From assembly GCF_003576645.1 (NCBI RefSeq), contig NC_044925.1:18238378-18302377 (forward strand): DNA of 64,000 nucleotides. The letters are read 5' to 3'. Below are positions 1 to 11,269 of the stretch, one piece after another. A program made the translations under genes and the position numbers. The DNA is from Ipomoea triloba. Its lineage: Eukaryota; Streptophyta; Magnoliopsida; Solanales; Convolvulaceae. Below the pieces are notes generated by a model, which worked only from the letters and a program-made list of their open reading frames with translations, searched no databases and had not been told where the DNA came from. How positions within the stretch are numbered: position 1 is the first letter of the stretch; the number at the start of each line of letters is the position of its first letter.

Positions 1-78
<78 letters not shown>
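1..78. repeat. (AT)n microsatellite at window edge
   Basis: An uninterrupted AT dinucleotide run. It is cut by the window edge, so its full length is unknown. Confidence 0.97.
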
Positions 79-81
<3 letters not shown>

Positions 82-904
82 CGTTTCATATATTTTTTAA
101 ATTTAATTTTTTTTTTTGTGTTTAATAGTACTTTTAATGTAGTTTCTAAACATATAAATTTTACATACTAATTCTGAAATTTATGTATTCGTGTTATATA
201 TTGTATATAGGTTATACTTTAATAATGTTCTGTTTGAGTAATTGTCTTATCACTGAACTAATATATGACTGTTTGAACAGTAAGTGCGTCAGAGATAAGA
301 CTTAGTGCGAAAATTAAACCAAACAAATAAAATACACAATATTATTTACCCAATCCACTATCACAGTCAGTCAATCATACAGATGGTAAAGAGATCGCAA
401 TCTCAATCCAATGTACGATATACCTTACAAGGTAAGTAATTAATCTGACGAAGCTTATAGAGGAAGATCCTTGCAATCAGCAGTCCAAAGAGTACCTCGT
501 TTGGAGATCCACGCTGAAGTTGTTCGGCTCACTGACTACACCCACTGCACAACAGTTGTATGAAATACGGTCATCAATTGAGCACAATGAAACTTTTATT
601 CTCAATAGGCCACCTTAGCTCAGAACATAATCCATTTGAGAAGATAATGATCAGAAGAATAAACTGTCAGACACACATAAAAATATTGTGTATTTAAAGT
701 GCTCTTAAAACAACACACCAATGACAACGAATAAATAAAACCATTGTCATTTTTATATGTGTTAATTTGTACGGTACATTTTTAAATCTAAAAAAAAAAT
801 GAAAACTGAAAAATTAGAAAAATAAAATCAAAATTGAAATAATAATGTTTAGCATCACCGTTCGGATTTACCTCTAGAACCTTTTTCTTTCTACTAAACA
901 AAAC
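79..904. other. AT-rich stretch without a recognised gene
   Basis: I see no coding region with family features on either strand. Because the neighbouring MIR395 hairpins are read on the minus strand, this stretch lies 3' of them and may hold the end of their primary transcript. That is inference from orientation only. Confidence 0.5.
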
Positions 905-1025
905 TTTGTCATCAAATGAGCCCAGGAGTTCCCCCAAACACTTCAACATGTAAGGTGTTGCAATAAGGATGTCCACTACTACTGATGAAGTGTTATGGAG
1001 GAACTCTAGGGGACATCTCATAATA
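905..1025 (-). ncRNA. MIR395: MIR395 precursor hairpin, cluster 1, distal (miR395 with 5' U)
   Basis: Read on the minus strand, 926-946 gives a 21-nt miR395 whose last 20 bases are TGAAGTGTTTGGGGGAACTC, with T as first base. It lies on the 3' arm. The 5' arm (about 984-1010) carries the imperfect complement, plus-strand TGAAGTGTTATGGAGGAACT, separated by a loop of about 38 bases. Pairing continues outside the duplex (CCAGGAGTT against AACTCTAGG). This is the standard MIR395 arrangement: miRNA on the 3' arm, star on the 5' arm with a bulged centre. In plants miR395 targets ATP sulfurylase mRNAs and the sulfate transporter SULTR2;1 and is induced by sulfate starvation. It sits 3' of the next hairpin in the same orientation, consistent with one polycistronic transcript. 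Expression cannot be judged from sequence. Confidence 0.92.
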
Positions 1026-1097
1026 TTCTCTTCAATGTCCTTAATTAAAAAACACTACATGCATTAATCTCGCAATCAGCAGGATATTGTTATATGT

Positions 1098-1240
1098 CAA
1101 ATAGTCCACAGAGTTCCCCCAAACACTTCAGTAAGCTAGCAATATATAATGCCCTTTAATTTCTCATAAGTTGAAGGCATATATATGCATATACGCCGCA
1201 TATTGAAGTGCTCAAGGGAACTCCATGGAAAACCTGACCA
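1098..1240 (-). ncRNA. MIR395: MIR395 precursor hairpin, cluster 1, proximal (canonical miR395)
   Basis: On the minus strand, 1111-1131 is a canonical miR395: C followed by TGAAGTGTTTGGGGGAACTC. The 5' arm at 1203-1224 (plus-strand TGAAGTGCTCAAGGGAACTC) is the typical miR395 star with its GAGCACUUCA core. Stem pairing extends to the flanks (plus-strand CCACAGAGTT against AACTCCATGG). The loop is long, about 70 bases, and AT-rich. It lies about 75 bp upstream, in transcription sense, of the hairpin at 905-1025. MIR395 genes commonly occur as compact same-strand clusters, which this pair matches. Any promoter should lie at higher coordinates. Confidence 0.94.
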
Positions 1241-1560
1241 TATTTTTATGCACTCTGTTGCTTCTAGTTTCTGCATTGGGGAAGTTGATGCAGGAAGGTT
1301 TGCTATATATACTCAATTCTCAATTGCAGAAAAATAAATAAAAACTATTTTAGAGCAAGAAACTCGGTAGAATACAATTGCAAGCATGAACCTGGTCTGA
1401 AATGTGGGTTGAGGGAGATAAATGGAATAAACAAACTGTGATAAAAAGGTTTTATCCATGCATGGCTGCAGGATATTCTACCACTTTCAGAAATTCCTTT
1501 CAAATGGCCGCATAAGCATTTGTAGTCCGTACGACAGATCTTGACTTCCCACGATTGTTT

Positions 1561-2933
1561 GAAATTTTAGCATAAAATGGCATTCAAGTGACTATTTTGT
1601 GGTACAAATATATATGGGGCCCACTTTCGATTTGTGTCCGATTAAAGTGGATTCTCACACTTCCCACAGAGATACGAAGAAATCGATATATTGTACGCAC
1701 AAAACGAATAATGGGTGAATGAAATTTTGATTCTTAAAGCAGACTCAATTGAGTTAAAAATGAAGGTGTAAAGACTTTGATAAAGCATTTGTCCCACATT
1801 GCTTTGGGAAGTGAATTTTTTAAAGGAGGTTGAATTGTATAAGATAGAGATTCTCTCTTGCGTGGAGTAAAACTTTGTTTACTATTTGGATTGTATTGTA
1901 CGAGTATTTACCATTCAGACTTCTTCCGGATGCTTTGTGGGTACTGCTCGAAGTACATTCAAACTTGACTACTCGAAAGTCTACTCTTCGGTTTGACCGA
2001 GTAGTTGACTACTCGTACGTAACCTTTTGACAACTCTTCGTGGGTACTACTCGAACTACTTTTCAGAGTACCGTTCTAGACAATGTTAATTATATTCTAA
2101 TTCATAGGAATTAAGTCAAATTTATATTTTAAGAATTAATAGTCGTAACAGTTGTGTTTAAGTCAAATTTAAGTTGTCGATTACATAGTTTATATATCTG
2201 AAATTATTTCAGATGTTAATGCCATTTTTTTTCCTACTACTTTTCACCTGATCAAAACTTTGGTTTTGTTTTACTCTATCTCTTCCTCTCTCAACTATTT
2301 TCTTACAAAAACTCTGTCAACACTTACATAAAAGTTAGGTCAAAGTGCTCGCCTTTGTTCTTGTTCACCGAGCATTTACTTTGAGTGCTCAAACTTTAAG
2401 CTGCAATCCGTTTTATTCTGGGAGATTAATGCTACAACGCTCATATATTGGTTTCCTACAAAAATTTGATTGGTATTAATTTTCTAAAAATTAAATTTCA
2501 TTTTTCGTTTTGTGTATATATTTTTATATATTTTTTTTTGGTAAATCGACTTATTCACCATGTACACTCTTAAAAACTGATATATTTGTGGATAAGTCGA
2601 TGACATCCACTTTTGTTGTTGTAATTGGAAGCATGAATGTTGCTTGTGATGCACATTCGATTCGTTGGAGTGGTAGAGTTGTTGCACATTTTGAAATCCG
2701 GTGAACTTTGGTTCGGAGACCGGTGGTGGCATCCAAGGGTATATCCTTATAATGCAAGTGTTTGTGACGGTACCATGTGGTTCAATCGAAAGACCTTAGA
2801 AATTCAAGGAGTTGAAGTTCAAAGGATGACAACATAAAATGTTGTTCAACCTAGTGATTCTCGGCTTGTCATCATTCTTGACCGAGACAATTCCTAGTGG
2901 AAAGCAACATTAGTGTACGCTCAAACTATAACA
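1561..2933. other. Non-coding stretch, nothing recognised
   Basis: No conserved domain is visible in any frame. Repeated CTACTCG/CGAGTAGT words occur at 1880-2060 and form short imperfect inverted repeats, but I cannot assign them to an element. Confidence 0.45.
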
Positions 2934-3116
2934 GGGCGTTTAGTTGGGAGGAGGGAATTAGGGGGGAAAAGAATTGTAATTCAGTGGAATTGCAATTCAA
3001 TGAATAAAGTAGGAATTGAAATTACAGTGTTTGGTATGCTGAAATAGGAGTACAGGGAATTGAAAGGTAAGAAGCGACAAAATAACTAAAATGCCCTTAT
3101 GTTGTAGTAATAGTCA

Positions 3117-3156
<40 letters not shown>

Positions 3157-3215
3157 TCTTTCAAATAATAATAATAATAATTAATAATTAATAATAATAA
3201 TTCTTTCAATTTTTT
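2934..3215 (+). mobile_element. End of a GGGCGTTTAGTTGG-type MITE with (AAT)n
   Basis: The terminus GGGCGTTTAGTTGGGAGG is followed by GAATT-rich sequence and an (AAT)n run at 3119-3156. The same terminus and interior style, including an AAAATGCCCTT/AAATTACCCC motif, occur in the more complete copy at 21035-21799. The opposite end is not evident here, so this is a partial copy. PIF/Harbinger (Tourist-like) affinity is inference from the terminus alone. Confidence 0.5.
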
Positions 3216-3532
3216 TGAGGAGGGGTGTTCCAAAAATCATCTACATTGATGTAGATGCTCTAATCAGCCAGTACTTTACACATTTTGATCTACCTTTTTA
3301 TTCTTACACATTTTTATCTTTTATCCTAGTCAAATTTATACAAAAATGTCAACAGCCCCTAACCAACCTGTTCGCCATTTCCTCTTCGTATGAGGTAATC
3401 TCTATCCCTTTTTTTTCTTCTGGTCTTTTTTAAAGAATTACTCCGTATTATATTGTTTGGGACAGGATGTTGATGTGCCTAATGATATTATATTCAAGAT
3501 ACTCAACTCAAGCAGGCCATATAATAGTGACC

Positions 3533-3535
<3 letters not shown>

Positions 3536-3574
<39 letters not shown>
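3536..3574. repeat. (AT)n microsatellite
   Basis: A dinucleotide AT run. The sequence between it and the hairpin element at 3876 contains no recognisable gene. Confidence 0.95.
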
Positions 3575-3580
<6 letters not shown>

Positions 3581-3875
3581 GGGCAGCCAGGGGAATCTTT
3601 TAGGAATCTTCATTCCTTTTGATTTAAGAATGCACAACACATTCTTCTTTTGTGTTCAATGCAATTGCTTTTGTCAGCCATCCAGACATTGGCATCTTAT
3701 AAAACAATTCATCAAAGGAGGACTGATCTCGACCTGTCACTGAAGGTTAAATAAAATCACTTCAAATACATGGATCATCCTTTAATTTGCTTTCATCTTT
3801 GCTTGTGGTATGCCGTATGCCCTATGAGTTTTGGTATCTCATCATAATTTTTTTTTTGCATAAGTGTAAACGTAA

Positions 3876-4367
3876 GGAAAATGGTCAAATAGACCTCAAA
3901 CTTGAGCTGAAAAGTCAAATAGTCCCATAAGTTTTTTAAAGGTGCAATTACACCCATCAACAATTCATTTTGATGCAATGAGGCCCAAAAGCCGTTTAAT
4001 AACCTTCTACCACATGTCATTAGGATTCCGGCCACCTTCGACGAAATTTCATGTGAAAAAGTGACCGGTGACCGGAGAAGGTACAGAGAATGTGACAAAG
4101 GTTGCCTTCTCGCTTGAAGGCAACCCAGTGGTCGCTTTCTCTGTACCTTCTCCGTGATCGACGACCGTTCGCCGGTCATTTTTTCACATGAAATTTCATC
4201 GGAGGGTGATCGAAACCCTAATGACTTGTTATAAAAAGTCATTAATTGATTCTTGGGTCTCATTGCATCAAAATGAATTGTTGATGAGTGTAATTGCACC
4301 TTTAAAAAGTTTAGGGACTTATTGACTTTTCAGCTAAAGTTTGAATGTCTATTTGACCCTTTTGCCA
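3876..4367. mobile_element. Full-length foldback MITE, MULE-like ends
   Basis: Nearly the whole element is one imperfect palindrome. The left end reads GGAAAATGGTCAAATAGACC. The right end, reverse-complemented, reads GGCAAAAGGGTCAAATAGAC, followed in both by AAACTTGAGCTGAAAAGTC-like sequence. The inner arms also pair (CACATGAAATTTC, GGTACAGAGAA, CCGGTGACCGG-like words around 4030-4200). The flanks 3867-3875 (TAAACGTAA) and 4368-4376 (TAAACATAT) are an imperfect 9-bp target duplication. The end resembles that of the autonomous MULE at 59033 (AAGGGTCAAATAG). The long minus-strand open frame inside is a by-product of the palindrome. Confidence 0.75.
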
Positions 4368-4436
4368 TAAACATATATTACAAAACTGGATTATATATTT
4401 TGGTGGTAAAAATATAATGTTTGTGATGAATAATGA

Positions 4437-4745
4437 GGGTATTTGGTAAATAGCTAATAGTAGTAAACTGATTGGGTTTGTGGTTTTAATTAGTTGATAG
4501 CATTAGTCAATTGTAAAAATATGTTTGGATTAGTTGTTAGTTGATAGCTGATTATATGTAAAATGACTTTCTTGAAAAGCTACTTGAAACAACTTTTTAA
4601 ATTTTAGCATTTTGGAACAATAAACTATTACAAAAAACTAATTAATCAAACACTTATATTGGCTATTTAACCAAGTCAAACAAATAATAATGGTCAAATA
4701 AATCAAAATTAGCTAATAAAGCTAACTATATTACCAAACAGGGCC
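4437..4745. mobile_element. MITE with TTTGGTAA termini (copy 1)
   Basis: The left end GGGTATTTGGTAAATAGCTA and the reverse-complemented right end GGCCCTGTTTGGTAATATAG are imperfect inverted repeats. The interior words (TTGTTAGTTGATAGCTGATTA, TTGGCTATTTAACCAAGTCA in part) recur in reverse orientation at 56373-56693. A short relic, CTAACTATGTTACCAAATAG, is near 46610. A hAT affiliation is possible, but no clean 8-bp target duplication is visible. Confidence 0.6.
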
Positions 4746-5471
4746 AGATATATTTTATAGATAAACTAGTCAGACTCAAATTTAAATTTGAAAGCCAAAA
4801 TAACTTTCAATTCCATCCCAGCGAAGTTGGTTAACAAAGGGCTTGATGGATGACAATGCCCGTTAGCTATGGTACGATGATATATATTTATATGTATGTA
4901 ACTAAAGAAAAGACTTTGTATCATTGTATGTACAATATTGTTCGTTGATTATTATAAATTATTTTAGAATAATAAACAACAAGCAACTTCATGCATATTG
5001 ACAGAGTAATAGGGAAGCAGACCCAAGACAATGAGTAGACGTTCAAACTAGCTGTTCAGCATTCACTCCAACGGCTCATCAACACTCCAACGGCACTCTA
5101 ATGGCTCATCAGCATTGATACTCTATTTATTGCGATCAGCATTGATGCTCCATTTACTGTGCATTGAAGATGGAACGTTGCGCTCAGGAATATAAAGGAC
5201 GCTCACAACACTTGCAGGGGGACGACACTTGAACTTAGACAGAACACGTACTGAACTCATTTGTACTCTAACACACTATTGTACTCTTATATTGAGTTTC
5301 ATAATACAAAATATACCGGTAATATTATAATATTACCGTCACATATAATCCTTTACAGTAAGAAATGTATAGTATCAGTAGTCAATATTTTATTGAATGG
5401 AAAGAAATTATAAGGGAAAATAAAGTAATATGACGACAGGGGGCATCTTCCTCCCTGGCCTTCATAGGGGG
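4746..5471. other. Intergenic, possible LTR-like remnant at about 5030-5330
   Basis: No gene is seen. Around 5040-5330 there are repeated CACTCCAACGGCTCATCA words, a TATAAAGGACGCTC segment and ATTGAGTTTCATAATACA, which loosely resemble an LTR with a TATA box and leader. No second copy, PBS or target duplication is visible, so the assignment is weak. Confidence 0.3.
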
Positions 5472-6356
5472 TTACGTTGCGCCAAGGGGAGGTTGCAAAA
5501 TCTCTTGGGTAAATCGGTCAAAGTATGAACGATCGTGGTGGATACAAATATCATCATCATCTTCCAATTCGTCCTCCATTAAACGTTGTTGCATAGAAAG
5601 CAGTGGGGAATCCTCATTCAGAATACCGCCATCAAATAATAAACCCATATCGATATTCTCCCCCTGTTGCACCACAGCCGGTTGTGCCAAAATCTCCTCT
5701 TTAGGATAGATATAATCATAGCTGCCATTTTGTTCCTCAGTAGGCGGTAATGTCTCCGTGGAACCCTCCAAGATTTGCAATATCATCTCAATGGGAACAT
5801 CCTCGCCGCTTTCTTGAGGTTCACTACCGGCTCTCTTTTTTCTTTGGAGCCTGCACAGGACGAAATCCTTTGTATGTTCCACAATGGGATACGTCTCCTT
5901 GGCTTTCTTCATCACTGCATCGCTGAGATAAAACTCTTTGAGAAGCCATTGCCGATCTTGCTCCGCTTCCTCTTTGTTCCGGTAAACAAAGCTCCGCTTA
6001 TACCCCAACAGCGCCCCACTTCTCTTGTGAACTATTGGTTTGCCTTTATCTTGACCGTGCCATGTGCCGGGGCTCTTCCCAACCCTGCGCGCAAATCTCG
6101 ATGATGAGGCCTTGGATTTCCTCTTCAACTGAGTAAAAAAGTAGTGGAATTTCTCATCGCAATCCCAACGGAATAACTCCCATGCCTCTTTGTCGCCGTA
6201 GAGGTCTTCATGGCGAATCACATTTGTGTCATAGCAACCCATCCCAGTAACAAAACGGAAGAGAATCATAAGCAACTCATAGTCGCTTGGTTGAAACCGA
6301 TGACCCAAACTCTTCTTCATATTTACGTACAGCTTGTACTTTTTTTTTTTAAACAA
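5472..6356 (-). CDS. Divergent NAC-domain transcription factor, single exon
   Basis: The 294-codon minus-strand frame contains a recognisable NAC domain over about residues 18-172. Subdomain A is GHRFQPSDYELL (family: GFRFHPTDEEL), B is IRHEDLYGDKEAWELF, C contains FHYFFTQLKRKSK and PGTWHGQDKGKPI (family: YFF, GYWKATGKDK), D contains LGYKRSFVYR, and E contains WLLKEFYLS and DFVLCRLQRKKR. The C-terminal half is acidic and Gln/Glu-rich, suiting a transcription activation region. The first 12 codons are Lys-rich and come from an A-run; Met13 (ATG at 6320-6318) is the more likely start, giving 282 aa. NAC domains are usually split by introns, and none is needed here. Several usually conserved residues differ, so DNA binding is uncertain. 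Function beyond NAC family membership cannot be assigned. Confidence 0.85.
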   Translation of the reverse strand: MFKKKKYKLYVNMKKSLGHRFQPSDYELLMILFRFVTGMGCYDTNVIRHEDLYGDKEAWELFRWDCDEKFHYFFTQLKRKSKASSSRFARRVGKSPGTWHGQDKGKPIVHKRSGALLGYKRSFVYRNKEEAEQDRQWLLKEFYLSDAVMKKAKETYPIVEHTKDFVLCRLQRKKRAGSEPQESGEDVPIEMILQILEGSTETLPPTEEQNGSYDYIYPKEEILAQPAVVQQGENIDMGLLFDGGILNEDSPLLSMQQRLMEDELEDDDDICIHHDRSYFDRFTQEILQPPLGAT

Positions 6357-8726
6357 AAAGGAAACTTTAATTAAACTTATTCAAGTTCACAAACATGAAC
6401 AATGGAACGAAACCGAACCCATAAACAATTCACACAGTCAGACTTAGACAAGGCCTCCCGTGCTAACAAATAGGCGAGACCTTATTGGCAAACATAAATA
6501 TTATTGAAATACATTAAAAAGCTTGATGCTATTAGCTCATGCCTAAAAACAGAATTTAAAATGAAAGGTTCGGAAAAACTAAGTATTGCCTTGCAAATGA
6601 AAAGTAAAGATTTCTAAAATCTCTAGCTAATTCTCTAATATCATGAATAAGAAGATCGAACAAGCACAGCTTGGTATTTAGTTCCATTGAATATTTATAG
6701 AAGCCAAAAAAAGATTCATATATCAATGAAGGTATGCACTACCTAGCTATCGTACAACTTTTTTTTTTTTTTTTTTTGACAAATCGTACAACTTTTTTGA
6801 ATGTGCAACTGCAAAAACTGTATTGTATTGACTTTAATTTGTTACCATATTGCAGTGAGTGGATCTTTTGAGGGCCACAACTAATAGTGGATACAAATTT
6901 TCTAGGAGTCACTATCTGCCAGGGCTAGGGTGGGACTACGGTGGGGCCAGCTGCTCTCCCCTTATTATAGTACCCTCTTGTGTGTGTATTTATATATATA
7001 TATATATATAACTAATAGTTGAGTTAGGTGGGATAACAAGTTATGCTTTTAATTTAGAAAAGGGTCAAAGTTTCAATTCTCACTATACTTTTTAGAAATA
7101 TTAATAATGATATATTTAATTTAATTTTTTAAAGCATAATTTATAATGTATTTTTTATTTAAATCATCATTTTATCAAACTAACTATGTTTCATATTTTG
7201 GTATAAATTTATTTTTTAATAAAATTTTGATCTGTTTCTTATCTTTTCTTTTCTTCTTTTTTTTTTTTTTTCAAACTATCTCTTTTGTATTAATCTTTCA
7301 TGTTCACTAAAAAAAAAATTTTGATCCACCCATGTGTGAGGGTGTGGTCTAGAAAACTCTATTACCTTAGCCGACAAAACATCATAAGGAAGCCAGTAAA
7401 TCAACCTATAAACCCTACCTTGTAATCTTACTTGGCAATTGACGACAATAAAGTAAATTAATCTAAATTGTCCGCTTTCAAAAAAAAAAAACTAAATTGT
7501 CCATAACTTACCCATTCTGAAAGTTGAACTTATAATTTTATGCTTATCAAGTCAACAATTCGATGAACTTAATTTGGCATTGTCCCAATAAATAATATAA
7601 TAGATAAAATTTTGGAATTAAGGATCCCTCCGCTCCAAGAATATTATTCATTCTATTGTCATTCCCACTTGGAATCATTATATATGATACTTTCCAAAGG
7701 GAGGCTTTATTGATTACTGACAGGAGTGGTGAAAAGAGAATGCAGACATGACATTGACAACCTTGGATTTATGTGATCCATGCTCTAAAAGAGAGCTTTA
7801 ATTCTTTAAATATGAATTAAAACTAACTCAGACACCAGTAGTTGATTGCTTTTATCCCCTTCACAGTTTAACAAGGACAAACCAACTGAGATGGCACACT
7901 CATCTTCAAACATTAATATAAATTAAAACTAACTAGACACTAATTTGGAGTGGTTGATAAGCCAATTCGCTTATCAACGTATTGGTCCAAATCGTTATAA
8001 TGTGGATCATGGTTCACAATGCATTGTGGACCATGTACCATGACTGATATTGCAGTTGTATTGAATTGATACTATCAGATTAGATAATTAATCTACTATT
8101 TATTTTTGTTTAAATAAAATTAATGTATAAAACTTGAACTTAGGTTCATAAAAATAATATTATATGTTTAGGCATCAAACCAATAACCCCCATTCTAATC
8201 CCTAGTCTTTTATCATTACTTTCATTCCACTATTTTATTCATATGTTTAACTTGTCTCACTCCTTTTATTGTTTGTTTAGCTTTCATAAATTATTCAGAG
8301 CTTGTGTCTAGATCTTCTTTGGCTAACCAAATTTCCAATCCCTTAGACGATCAAAACCAAAATTTATTTTTTGTTTGTTCAGAGCGAATCATTCTAGGAT
8401 CAACTTTTCGGTTCTTACTATTCGAATAATCTTACTTTACAGAAATAACTTTCCCTTTTTTACTTCTCATAAATCTTCTGAAGAATTAAGCCAAAAGATT
8501 CTTCTATCTCCTTAAGATTTTCCGTAAAGCTAATCCAGAATATTTTTCTCTCTCCTCATTTTCTAAATATCAAATACTCCGTAACTCTTAATAGAATTTC
8601 CCAAATATCAAATATTTCTCCATAAACAATTAATCAAGCCCACTAACAACCAATTGTTAACAACGTAACTAATTGTCAAGCAAGGCCATTGTTATAAATG
8701 AAAATATAATTGTAGATATATTTTAA
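6357..8726. other. Long non-coding stretch between NAC gene and MITE
   Basis: AT-rich, with poly-T at 6762-6778 and 7258-7271 and (TA)n at 6991-7010. At 7985-8045 there is a palindromic GTGGATCATGGTTCACAATGC / GCATTGTGGACCATG motif related to those at 10862, 19391, 37027 and 45670. No conserved coding sequence is seen. Confidence 0.5.
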
Positions 8727-9331
8727 GAGTTTTTTCCACTTTTGATCCTATGACTTTAGTGTTTCCGTCAATTTAGGTACACGATTTTCATTTTGCCACT
8801 TTTAGTCCTTGACTTTAATTTTGTTGCCACTTTTAGTCCTTGACTTTGATTTTTTTTCCACTTTTAGTCCTTTCGGCCATCCGAGCGACAATTTTTAATC
8901 GAAATCAACAAATTGTTGTGCCATTAAGGGTAAATAACGTTTAATGTATTTTAGAGATTTATCAATAGACAATTTTACACTTAATGACACAACATTTTAT
9001 TGATTCCGATTAAAAGTTGTTGCTTAAAAAGCGAAGCAGAACAAGCAAATAACGTTTCTTTTTCCTATTTTTTATCTAATTTTATTTATAAATATATTTA
9101 GAACTTTATCGAAATACACTTTTACCCTTAATGGCATAACAATTTGTTGATTTCGATTAAAAGTTGTCGCTCGGATGGTCGAAAGGACTAAAAGTAGAAA
9201 AAAAAAATCAAAGTCAAGGACTAAAAGTGGCAAAAAAATTAAAGTCAAGGACTAAAAGTGCCAAAATGAAAGTCGTGTACCTAAATTGACGGAAACACTA
9301 AAGTCATAGTACCAAAAGTGGAAAAAACTCT
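8727..9331. mobile_element. MULE-type foldback MITE with 10-bp target duplication
   Basis: The outer arms of about 150 bp are inverted copies: left GAGTTTTTTCCACTTTTGAT, and right end reverse-complemented GAGTTTTTTCCACTTTTGGT. Both are followed by ATGACTTTAGTG, TTTCCGTCAATTTAGGTAC and repeated CACTTTTAGTCCTTGACTTT. The inner arms also pair (ACAATTTGTTGATTTCGATT). The flanks 8717-8726 and 9332-9341 are identical TATATTTTAA, a target duplication in the 9-11 bp range of Mutator-like elements. There is no coding capacity. Confidence 0.85.
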
Positions 9332-10854
9332 ATATTTTAATTACTTTGACAATAAGATAATAAAACATTAGAAATATTCAAATTAAAAAAAATCAAAATA
9401 TTATTTATTTAATCTAAAGTCAAAGACATGTGTGTATATGGAGCATTAATGCATTATCTTGTGTGCATATTAAGCATGTGTTGTGTGTACATATCCTATG
9501 TTGCACGCAATACAAGCTTAATATGCACACATTATAATGGTCCATTGGCGAGCTGTCATAGACTCTCAAATTAAAACCTTATAAGATGTAGTATTGAGAT
9601 TTGAGAGTAAGGTTCGTTCCTAATAGGAGCAACTAGTTTAACTTATGTGTTAAGCAACAAGGGGGATTTGGTATGAAATTGACATTCAAAGTAAATAAAT
9701 GAATAAGAATAAAAAAGATAAGAATCAAACAGAAGTTTTGCTAATGAAATCAATTGAATTTTCAACACTTTCAAAGAAAATATTCACCATCGGATCTTTA
9801 TTATTATTCATAGACTCTAGGACTAATTCATTTGCATTTGAACATTCATTGCGGAATTCATTCCTGTTTTTCCTTAGTCATATATAGGTAAGCAAACACA
9901 AGCGGTATCAACTACCCCTAACTATCAAATAACACAAGACATGCCCTTATATTTAAGTTTATAGCAGCATTAAAACGAAAAAAACCAATGAAATTAAACA
10001 ACATAAACACAAACAGTTATGTAAAATTCATATTAATATTTTTTCTATGATTAAATTAACACTAAAGCCGTGATAAAATTAATCGCAGTTGCTACTTTAT
10101 AAAAATCAATTATAAGAATCACTTCTTAATCTCCCTATGAATTGAATCAAATAATGAAACTAGCAGCCTCATAACCATTAAATGAGACAACTAAGAAAAT
10201 AGTACATAAGAATATTAAATACTCATTGCAGATAAATTAACTCAACAAAACAGATAGAAATCGTGGTTCACATGCATGATCTTGACCAGGTTTAAAGAAA
10301 TTTAACTAGAAAGAGCGATGCAACATTCAGCAAAAAATACAACTACAGTTTTTGTTCGCATGTCCCTAGAATGATGAATACATAGCTATTTATATTCATA
10401 TGAACTAATAAAACTGCGTATTCCATCCCTAAAAATCTGCCCAACAATTCAATAACTTTATGAACCTTATATTAAGGAAGCGCTATCTCTTCGTTCAACC
10501 ACTCTGAAACTTTCACATCACTGCAATTGAATAGTTCGTCTTCAACTCCCATAGTCATCAGTCGATCCATAATTCCCAAGAAGTAATAGCGAGTTAGCGA
10601 CACTTATCCCCATTGATCTATCCATTTTCACTCCTCAGTGGCCGCGGAACCTCACTTCATCCATAATTATTAAAAGCCCCAATTTCCCTTGGGTTTACAC
10701 TTCTTCGATGGCAAAGAAACATATAAATTGAATGGGCTCAACAAAAATTAAATAAGATATTGAAATGGGCCATGAATGCTAATTATTCATAATTATAGTG
10801 CAGCCCAATTACATAATTGGGGCAATTTACTCCATTAGCTAAATATTTTTATTG
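9332..10854. other. Non-coding stretch with a small inverted repeat at 9446-9541
   Basis: The arms CATTATCTTGTGTGCATATT and (reverse-complemented) CATTATAATGTGTGCATATT flank about 30 bases, making a roughly 95-bp imperfect hairpin. Elsewhere the stretch is AT-rich with no recognised coding sequence. Confidence 0.45.
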
Positions 10855-11135
10855 TTGCTGGCAAATTATTGTGTGGATCATGGTCCACACAGCTGTGTGG
10901 ACCATAGTAAAATGTACATTTTTAATGTACTAAATGTACATTATTTTTGTACTGAATGTACTATAAAAATAATGTACATTCAGTATACAAATAATGTACA
11001 TCCCCTAAATATAATGTATATTATTTTTATACTGAATATACATTATTTTCATATTAAATGTGCATTATTTGATAGTATGGTCCACACAGCTGGGTAGACC
11101 ATGTTTCACACAATAATGATTGATTATTGCTGCCC
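10855..11135. mobile_element. Foldback element with GGTCCACAC palindromes
   Basis: The arms at 10862-10908 and 11074-11122 are inverted copies containing ATTATTGTGTG, CATGGTCCACACAGC and GCTGTGTGGACCATA. The middle is a degenerate repeat of AATGTACATT/TATTTTTGTACTGAATGTAC. Shorter relatives of the GTGGACCATGGTCCAC core are at 7985, 19391, 37027, 45670 and 48835. Superfamily is undetermined. Confidence 0.65.
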
Positions 11136-11269
11136 AACATGTACATTGATCAAATAAAACAGGAAATGTTGCAATATAAATATAAAATAAATACTAAAAC
11201 CAACCATAATCATATAAATAAATTATGCTTATCATCTATATAAACATGCGGGTTTTTAATTCCCTCAAT

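Larger units (their letters stand above)
905..1560. repeat. Segmental duplication arm A (MIR395 locus), partner 47770-48460
   Basis: Both hairpins and about 300 bp beyond them are repeated near 47.8-48.4 kb in the same order and orientation. Examples of shared flank words are GCAGAAAAATAAATAAAAAC, CAAGCATGAACCTGGTC, AAATGGAATAAACAAACTGTG and GCAGGATATTCTACCACTTT. The copies differ by many substitutions and indels, while the mature miRNA positions are identical. The shared flank is on the presumed promoter side. Confidence 0.9.

Noticed and set aside
3793..4299. A 168-codon minus-strand open frame
   Set aside because: It lies inside a near-perfect foldback MITE (3876-4367). The frame is a by-product of the palindrome and shows no domain.
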